A stretch of 8,497 nt of DNA from the NCBI GenBank assembly GCA_005883085.1, contig VBAY01000025.1:1-8497 (forward strand). The letters are read 5' to 3'. Shown in pieces: positions 1 through 5,396 of this stretch (the stretch's first letter is position 1; each line of letters opens with the position of its first letter). The position numbers and the translations under genes were made by a program. The notes beneath the pieces are model-generated. The model was not told the DNA's origin, made no database searches, and was given only the letters and a program-made list of their open reading frames with translations. Source of the stretch: Candidatus Bathyarchaeota archaeon (GTDB lineage Archaea; Thermoproteota; Bathyarchaeia; 40CM-2-53-6).

Positions 1-1
1 G

Positions 2-211
2 AACGCGCAGAAGAAGAATCTCCAATCTCTGGGACAATCGCTGCCCAAAGGAACAAAACTCCTTGCTGACGACACACCGATCGACGACTTGGGAGGCGTA
101 GTCGCCAACGACCCCGAAGGAAAGACCATCTTCAACAATTCATTCAAGGCTCGCATCGAGAGACTCGACAACCAACTCCTAGCGACAATCGCTTCCACCA
201 TATTTGGTTAG
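2..211 (+). CDS. atpE: A-type ATP synthase subunit E, C-terminal end (5' truncated by window edge)
   Basis: Reading in frame from base 2 gives 69 residues before a TAG at 209-211; the start lies outside the window. The family is usually about 190-200 residues, so roughly the last third is present. The sequence shows the end of the globular C-terminal domain of subunit E: the GGVV motif (residues 31-34 of the fragment), a short acidic/glycine turn, then NNSFKARIERL (45-55) and the closing TIFG. These match the family pattern of GGVVV, an N-T-F-x-x-R-L helix and an I-x-x-x-L-F-G end. Subunit E pairs with G/H as the peripheral stalk that holds the catalytic A3B3 head against rotation and docks on the cytosolic domain of subunit I, which is the next gene after 14 bases. 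Identification rests on this C-terminal signature and the operon context. Confidence 0.85.
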   Translation, partial: NAQKKNLQSLGQSLPKGTKLLADDTPIDDLGGVVANDPEGKTIFNNSFKARIERLDNQLLATIASTIFG

Positions 212-225
212 TAGGTATCAATTTC

Positions 226-2211
226 TTGCTCAGACCAGAGACAATGCATCAGGTGAGCATCATAGTCGCAAAGGACGAGCTGCCCAACCTCCTTTCTTAC
301 GCTGGGAGAGAACAGATGATTCATCTCATGACGATTGAGGACGAACAGCTCCCACCTGGTGCAACGCCATTCGAAGCCACGAGCCTGCTGTCGAAATCGG
401 CGACGATCAGGAACCGCATCTCCGCACTGGCCGCTGCCCTTCAACAAGTTGGGCTTCCACCTGAGAAAATTGAAGCTCCAATTCACAACATCGATGAGCT
501 CGCCCTCTTCCTCGATCAAGAAACCTCAAAACTCGAAGGGTCCGTTCGCCAACTAGAGGAATCGCAAGGAAAATTACTAGCTGACAAGGAGAGAACTTCA
601 GAACTCTCACGTTTCCTTTCCGGATTAGAAGCGGTAGGAATGCCACTCGGCACAATCGGGAGCAGCGGATTCCTCGTCACTCTCGCCGGAGAATGTGCAA
701 GAGAGTCAACCGTTTCGATTCAGAGAGACCTAGATGAGTTGACCTACGGAAACCTGATCTTCGTCATCACCCATACTGCAGAGAGAACACAGACTTTCCT
801 GGCGATTTTTCCCCGAGCCTTCGAAGATGATGCAAAACAAGCAGCCACAGCACTAGGTGCAAAGGTGGAAGAGCCTTGGGCAGAACTTCCGTTAGATCCC
901 AAGGAAGCCAAGAAATTCACTGATACTCGACTGGTGGAGATCGAGGACGGAGCGAAGAAGCTTGAGCACCAGCGTGAACTCCTTGCAAACGAGTACGGAC
1001 CGAGGCTCAAAACTCTCGAATATCTCACGGAGATTCTGGAAGCCCGATCTAGAGCCATCTCAAACTCGTCTACTACAGAGTCGACTTACATGCTCAGAGG
1101 ATGGGTCGCCGAGGATAGTGTCCAGAGGCTGACAGAAGGGGTTTCGCTCGTCTGTAACGGATTCGTTTCTGTTCACGTAGAGGCTGATCAAGGTGGGCGG
1201 GAAGTCTCTTATGGCGGATCACTAGAGAACGGCCTTGAGGCTAAGGAGCAACAGACCCCACCGACGCTCGTTAGAGTCCCCAGTTGGAGCACGCCTCTGC
1301 AGTCCGTAATCGATAATTTTGGCATCCCATCTTACCGCGAGACGAACCCCTTGGTTTTCATGATTCTCACTTTTCCGCTGATCTACGGATTGATGTTTGG
1401 AGATTTTGGCGAGGGTCCAATATTCTTGGTTCTAGGTCTCTTCCTATTGTGGCTGAAGAGACGGAAGGTCAAGGTATTCGAGATTGGGCAACTGTTCGTG
1501 AATGGTGCCGAACTCATAGTTATGCTGGGCATCGGCATAACAATTTTCGGTTTTCTCTTCGGCGACTTTTTCGGGTTTGAGTCTCATGCGATCTTCGGAT
1601 TTCGACCCTTCTTCAACCCGAACGAAGGAGCCTTCGCGGCCACCCCGGACATTTCTCATCTCCTCATCTACATGTCTGTGATACTCCTATTCGGAGTAGG
1701 ACACTATCTATCCGGCCTAGTAATCAGCACGTACAACAAAGTGCGAAACCACGAGATCAGGCACGCATTCTACGGTCCGATTTCTTGGGCGTGGTTCTAC
1801 GTTATCTTCATCTATCTCGCGGCTCAGGTCGTCATCTCAGGCTACAAGTTCGGAGTGCTCCTTCAGAACCCTGCACTGCTCGTACTCTTGTTCATTCCCA
1901 TGGGGATCATGGCGGTGAAGGAGGGACCTCTCCATTTCTTCGAAGTGTTCATTAGCGCAGGTAGCAATACTCTATCCTATCTTCGAATCTGGGCTCTCAA
2001 TCTCGCAGACTTTGCAATAAAATTCGCATTCTTCACTTCTTTCGGAATAGCAGGCGCCGTAGCAGGGAATCTTCTGGTGATGATTCTAGAGGGTTTGATC
2101 GTTTTCGTGCAAACTCTGAGGCTTCACTGGGTTGAATGGTTTAGCAAGTTTTATGAAGGATCGGGATTGTCATTCGCGCCCTACCGAGAACCGACAAGTT
2201 GGACTGTGTAA
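226..2211 (+). CDS. atpI: A-type ATP synthase subunit I (stator, a-subunit homologue)
   Basis: The 661-residue product is the membrane stator whose half-channels pass ions to the K ring. Residues 8-350 form the cytosolic arm: an N-terminal alpha/beta lobe, coiled coils at about 95-135 and 225-280, and a second lobe strand ending in YMLRGWV (288-294). From about 373 the multi-helix membrane domain follows. The essential Arg is R587 in SYLRIWAL; the last helix carries E622 and R632 (LRLHWVEWFSKFY), ten residues apart like E789 and R799 of yeast Vph1. Two deviations are visible: position R+8, His in yeast, is D595, followed by K599; and the usual GD-x-G-(Y/H)-G loop reads GDFGEG with E396. Length is normal. 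The start is taken as TTG 226, preceded by an AGGT-like stretch at 213-216; ATG at 244 (MHQVSIIV) is an equally reasonable start and loses nothing conserved. Stop TAA lies 4 bases before atpK. Confidence 0.93.
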   Translation: MLRPETMHQVSIIVAKDELPNLLSYAGREQMIHLMTIEDEQLPPGATPFEATSLLSKSATIRNRISALAAALQQVGLPPEKIEAPIHNIDELALFLDQETSKLEGSVRQLEESQGKLLADKERTSELSRFLSGLEAVGMPLGTIGSSGFLVTLAGECARESTVSIQRDLDELTYGNLIFVITHTAERTQTFLAIFPRAFEDDAKQAATALGAKVEEPWAELPLDPKEAKKFTDTRLVEIEDGAKKLEHQRELLANEYGPRLKTLEYLTEILEARSRAISNSSTTESTYMLRGWVAEDSVQRLTEGVSLVCNGFVSVHVEADQGGREVSYGGSLENGLEAKEQQTPPTLVRVPSWSTPLQSVIDNFGIPSYRETNPLVFMILTFPLIYGLMFGDFGEGPIFLVLGLFLLWLKRRKVKVFEIGQLFVNGAELIVMLGIGITIFGFLFGDFFGFESHAIFGFRPFFNPNEGAFAATPDISHLLIYMSVILLFGVGHYLSGLVISTYNKVRNHEIRHAFYGPISWAWFYVIFIYLAAQVVISGYKFGVLLQNPALLVLLFIPMGIMAVKEGPLHFFEVFISAGSNTLSYLRIWALNLADFAIKFAFFTSFGIAGAVAGNLLVMILEGLIVFVQTLRLHWVEWFSKFYEGSGLSFAPYREPTSWTV

Positions 2212-2215
2212 CTAA

Positions 2216-2698
2216 GTGGTTGACTGCGCTACCCTGACGTCTGTTACGTTGTGCCCCACATTCTGGGCCGGTTTCGGCGGCGGACTTAGCGTCCTTCTCT
2301 CTGCCATTGGTGCCGGAATTGGAATAGGAATCTCCGGGCCGGCCATTGCTGGTGCGGGGGTCGAAAGGCCCGAGGTCATGTTCAAGACTTTTATCGCGAC
2401 CATTCTCGCGGAAGCCCTCGCAATCTATGGACTCGTGGTCGGTCTTCTTTCAATCTTCCACATTAGCGATGCGCTTTCCCTCGCTGGTTCGGTCCGAATC
2501 TTCGCCGGCGGATTGACGATGGGAGCGGCCGCGCTCGGCGCTGGATTTGGTATAGGCACTTCTGGAAGCGCTCTAGCCGCCGCCACGGCAGAGAAGCCGG
2601 ACATATTCTCAAGAGCGGTTATCACGCTGATACTGGCGGAGGCGCTCGCGATCTATGCCCTCGTCACGGCTCTACTGCTCGTTCTGCAAGCAAGCTAG
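2216..2698 (+). CDS. atpK: A-type ATP synthase subunit K (rotor ring proteolipid, duplicated four-helix form)
   Basis: The 160-residue, very hydrophobic, glycine/alanine-rich protein forms the ion-carrying rotor ring. It contains two tandem hairpins, residues 20-80 and 96-156, which align without a gap; I count 32 identities in 61 positions by hand. Each has a glycine-rich first helix (GAGIGIGISG, GAGFGIGTSG), a charged cytosolic loop (VERPE, AEKPD) and a second helix with LAEALAIY. The ion-binding carboxylates are therefore E66 and E142, and both are kept, unlike eukaryotic V-ATPase c, where one hairpin has lost its acid. The glutamates are followed by Ala, and no P-x-x-T-Q type helix motif of Na+ rings is evident, so protons are the likelier ion (inference). 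The GTG start is 4 bases after atpI, with no clear Shine-Dalgarno, suggesting translational coupling. The N-terminal 14 residues before the first helix are not recognisable. Confidence 0.93.
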   Translation: MVDCATLTSVTLCPTFWAGFGGGLSVLLSAIGAGIGIGISGPAIAGAGVERPEVMFKTFIATILAEALAIYGLVVGLLSIFHISDALSLAGSVRIFAGGLTMGAAALGAGFGIGTSGSALAAATAEKPDIFSRAVITLILAEALAIYALVTALLLVLQAS

Positions 2699-2710
2699 CA
2701 GCGACTTGTC

Positions 2711-3784
2711 GTGGGAACAGAGATTCTATCCCATATCGTCCGAGACAACTACACAATCGCAAAGATCCGAGGAGAAAAGGGCAAACTCCTGGAACGGCAG
2801 CAAATCCATTCCCTGGCCGAGTTCCGGACCCAGAGCGAGATCTTGGGCGTACTTGCAGACGGGCCATATGGCAAAGAACTCTCGGAACTAAGAGAGGGCT
2901 CTTCCCCCTTGGAGACGGAAAGAGCGGTCCGTCTAGGTTTCGCTCGAGGAGTTAGGACGCTTATATCGTCTTCCCAAGGATCAGCGCGAAACTTTCTCCT
3001 CGAGTTTAGCCGCCGCTTCGACGCCTACGACCTTGCGGCGATAGTGGTTTTCAAAGCTCAAGGAAAGGGCTGGGAGGAGTTCGTGTCAACTCGTCAGCCC
3101 TTGGCTCTCCTCAAGGAGGCCGAACTTCACCGTCTCTATTCGATGGACGATCTCCGGACAATCGTTGGAATTGTCGGCGACAGAGCGCTGGTAAACAGAG
3201 TGAAGAGCTTCTCCACGGATGACCTTGCCGGCGAAAGAGCCTCCCTCGTTCGAGACATCATTAGTGGCTGGGGAGAAGAACGCTTCTACAACTACGTGAA
3301 CCGCAAGCTTCGAGGGTTCGACCGAGAGAGCTGTCTTCCCATAGCCGGAGGAACGATCGACCTGGCAAACCTGGCTATCATCCTAAGAAGCAAACTGATC
3401 GGAATCCCTAATGTGCGAGATCACCTCATCCCCTCATCTTGGAAACTTGACGATCGGACGATAGACCAGCTCCTAGTCGCTCAGGACGTCACTCAAGCTC
3501 TCGATCTAGCATCGACACATCCATACTACCACAGTATCCTCTCAGGTGCAAGGCAGAAGTACGAAGAGACAAAGTCTCTCTCCTTCCTAGAAGTCGCGTC
3601 AAGAAAACACGCTTCCCACATTAGCAAGAGGATATTTCTCGGATTCCCATACACCCTGGGAGTTGTTCTTGCTTTCTTGGTTGTTAAGGAGAACGAGGCT
3701 AGAAATCTTGCAGCCATCGTCGCAGGAGTTGGAGCGGGAATGAAACCAGACCAGATCAGATCCCTAGTCGCGATTCCAGAGTGA
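2711..3784 (+). CDS. atpC: A-type ATP synthase subunit C (rotor adaptor, d-subunit homologue)
   Basis: The 357-residue soluble, mainly helical protein belongs to the AtpC/V-ATPase d family, which caps the rotor ring and connects it to the central stalk D/F. Family marks are visible in order: the N-terminal helix with IRGEKGKLL (19-27), the mid-protein segment DLANLAIILRSKL (217-229), and the strongly conserved C-terminal repeat PYTLGVVLAFLVVKENEARNL (313-333) followed by AGMKPDQIR (342-350). Length is typical (about 340-390). No membrane segment is convincing: the hydrophobic stretch 314-325 is amphipathic and conserved in soluble family members. The start is fixed at GTG 2711: the upstream in-frame stop is that of atpK (2696-2698), and no other start codon lies between. 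This is the last gene of the operon here; archaeal clusters commonly continue with F, A, B and D, but the next genes converge on the opposite strand. Confidence 0.92.
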   Translation: MGTEILSHIVRDNYTIAKIRGEKGKLLERQQIHSLAEFRTQSEILGVLADGPYGKELSELREGSSPLETERAVRLGFARGVRTLISSSQGSARNFLLEFSRRFDAYDLAAIVVFKAQGKGWEEFVSTRQPLALLKEAELHRLYSMDDLRTIVGIVGDRALVNRVKSFSTDDLAGERASLVRDIISGWGEERFYNYVNRKLRGFDRESCLPIAGGTIDLANLAIILRSKLIGIPNVRDHLIPSSWKLDDRTIDQLLVAQDVTQALDLASTHPYYHSILSGARQKYEETKSLSFLEVASRKHASHISKRIFLGFPYTLGVVLAFLVVKENEARNLAAIVAGVGAGMKPDQIRSLVAIPE

Positions 3785-3813
3785 TACCTGACACTTCCCA
3801 TTTCCCTGGCTGA
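3785..3813. other. 29-base gap between convergent operons
   Basis: The atpC stop (TGA 3782-3784) and the last codon of the opposite-strand operon (TAG, 3816-3814) face each other across 29 bases. The + strand holds a pyrimidine run (cttcccatttccct, 3793-3806), the only candidate for an archaeal pyrimidine-rich transcription end. No stem-loop is apparent. Both transcripts must end here or run into each other's 3' coding region. Confidence 0.4.
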
Positions 3814-4419
3814 CTAGAGTTTCTTGACGAAATAGTAGTACGTGTATGCAAGCCCGACAACTGATCCGACCACGAGTCCTATCCCGGACCCTGCGCACGG
3901 AGCGATCCATGGCGATGTAGCCATGACTCCCACGCATGAGCCAAGTCCAAACAATGGCCCCAACACTATTCCACCCAAGAAGTATCCCAGCAGGAGAAAG
4001 GTAAACAGATTGATACTGAATCCCGTTATTCGAAGCATCGAAGGGTCACAGATTCGTCCAGTACGCCTTTGAACCTTTGAGAATCGAGCTCGTCGAGTTC
4101 TCGGGGTCGAAGACTCAATGCTGGCTATCATATCTGTGTCGTCCGCTTGCTGGGGCAATCTCAAAATTGCTCCTCTCAAGCACTCGCTAATGCTCGAATG
4201 TGCAGGTTCGAGGTCGTTGTGGCTTCTGTTAATTTGGCATGCTAGCGTTACGATCCCTACCGGGACAAACCCTCCCTCGCTTTCCAGGATTCTGTCTAGA
4301 ATTGAGGGTTCAATTCCTGATATTCTGGCAAATTCTTCTTTTCCTGTTCGTTGAATCGCGGCGTTCAATGTATTCTTTATTCGCGGTGTTGCTTGTGCTT
4401 CGAGGTCTGGACCGCTCAC
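3814..4419 (-). CDS. Unrecognised membrane-anchored protein with possible N-terminal helix-turn-helix
   Basis: I do not recognise a family for this 201-residue product. Residues 13-62 are helical and resemble a small Xre-like DNA-binding fold: helix EEFARIS (28-34), turn GIEP, then SILDRILESE (39-48) in the recognition-helix position. This is suggestive, not diagnostic. Residues 107-122 form an Arg-rich linker (PRTRRARFSKVQRRTG). The C-terminus has two membrane helices, about 136-158 and 176-198, ending FVKKL. Positive-inside reasoning puts both ends in the cytosol and the 159-175 loop outside, where C162 and C175 could form a disulfide. The start is GTG 4419, 14 bases after the stop of the upstream gene, so it is probably the last gene of the hppA operon. 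Coherent hydropathy and operon position argue that it is real. It lacks the SYLR arginine segment, so it is not a detached subunit I membrane domain. Confidence 0.6.
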   Translation of the reverse strand: MSGPDLEAQATPRIKNTLNAAIQRTGKEEFARISGIEPSILDRILESEGGFVPVGIVTLACQINRSHNDLEPAHSSISECLRGAILRLPQQADDTDMIASIESSTPRTRRARFSKVQRRTGRICDPSMLRITGFSINLFTFLLLGYFLGGIVLGPLFGLGSCVGVMATSPWIAPCAGSGIGLVVGSVVGLAYTYYYFVKKL

Positions 4420-4433
4420 AAATACGCGCTCTT

Positions 4434-5381
4434 CTACGAGGACGACTCTAATTCGATGATCCCTTTTCTGGTCAGACTGTTCATGATTTCAACTGGAACT
4501 ACTCCCTCCAGTCGAGCGTAGATACGGGAAGCCTGGGTACCATCACCAAGTTTGAGGATTCCGCGGAGCAGCATCAAGGCATCGACGACTTCGTCGAGAC
4601 TCCGGTTCAGGGTCTGCTCTGCCTTTCGACGCAAATCGTCTAGCTGCAGCTTCAACCCTTCAAGCTCCTCGGATAGCAATTTCGCTTTCTCTTCCTCTGC
4701 TTGAATTTCCGATCTTACATCCAATTTGTGTTCGGGAATCTCGACAGGCGTAAAATCATAGAGAAGAAGTGTTTGAAGCGCTTGGGAAAACTTGTCTTTT
4801 GGTGCGGCAAAGAGGACGTAAACCGTGTTCTGTTTTCTATTGCCGACCGCGAGGATAGCTTGGTCTTTGAATTGTGACTGCAAGGCCTTCTGTGGGGTGT
4901 CTAGTTTCTTGACGGGCAACCGTCCTAGGACTCTCCGGAAGTCCCTGGCTTCGGATTCTAGCTGGTCCGTAGTGAAACCAGTTTGAGATATTTCTGTGAG
5001 CGCCGCGATTTTCTTCTTGGACTCGTCGATCTGTCGTTGGATCTTCTCGATCTTTCCTTGAACTTCTTGGTACTCGTTTCTAGCCTCCTCTAATTCTCGC
5101 TTCGTCGCTTCCAGTTCACTATCATAGTCCAACTGATCCACCATGCTCGGGGTAGCTTCCCTCGTCAAGTTGAGCTGTCGCATGACTTGGAGGATCTCGT
5201 CTCGTAGCTTCGAGAGTTCTTTGATGCGACGTACAATTTCCTCCGTTGTCAGCCGTCCGGACGTGAGTGCAACCCTCTTCGATTCCGTTTTTCCCGGTAT
5301 GCCGAGTGCTGTTGCTATTCTAACCGAGGCGTCGTCAGCCAGGATCGCTCTTAGAACGCTGCTTTTGGCGGGGCTACTCAA
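4434..5381 (-). CDS. Soluble subunit I-like protein: ATPase stator cytosolic domain without the membrane part
   Basis: The 315-residue product has no signal peptide or membrane helix. The order of parts is: a short N-terminal alpha/beta stretch (8-40), a helix IVRRIKELSKLRDEI (49-63), a long charged coiled coil (about 86-130), an alpha/beta lobe (140-217, with strands QAILAVG and TVYVLFAAPKDKF, end TPVEIPE), a second coiled coil (222-275), and a closing strand-helix SRIYARLEGVVPVEIMNSL (285-303). This is the layout of the cytosolic arm of subunit I; the closing segment parallels YMLRGWVAEDSVQRL of AtpI in this window, and the first helix matches the family's L-S-K-L coiled-coil entry. The arm binds peripheral stalks E/G in the ATPase. 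The gene lies 15 bases after hppA, so it is co-transcribed with a different pump. The start is TTG 5381; the next Met (M67) would remove the first lobe. Homology is inferred by eye; an unrelated coiled-coil protein is the main alternative. Confidence 0.72.
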   Translation of the reverse strand: MSSPAKSSVLRAILADDASVRIATALGIPGKTESKRVALTSGRLTTEEIVRRIKELSKLRDEILQVMRQLNLTREATPSMVDQLDYDSELEATKRELEEARNEYQEVQGKIEKIQRQIDESKKKIAALTEISQTGFTTDQLESEARDFRRVLGRLPVKKLDTPQKALQSQFKDQAILAVGNRKQNTVYVLFAAPKDKFSQALQTLLLYDFTPVEIPEHKLDVRSEIQAEEEKAKLLSEELEGLKLQLDDLRRKAEQTLNRSLDEVVDALMLLRGILKLGDGTQASRIYARLEGVVPVEIMNSLTRKGIIELESSS

Positions 5382-5396
5382 ATCCGCCCGATCCGG

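Noticed and set aside
3842..4451. Three short plus-strand open frames in the region of the 201-residue gene.
   Set aside because: None has coherent hydropathy, a start context or a recognisable motif; the minus-strand frame has two clean membrane helices and operon spacing.
3814..5381. The subunit I-like gene plus the following membrane-hairpin gene as a split or frameshifted second copy of subunit I.
   Set aside because: The downstream product has only two membrane helices, no SYLR-type arginine helix and no LRLHWVE end, and it begins with an unrelated helical domain. The two genes are separated by a clean stop, a 14-base gap and a new start.
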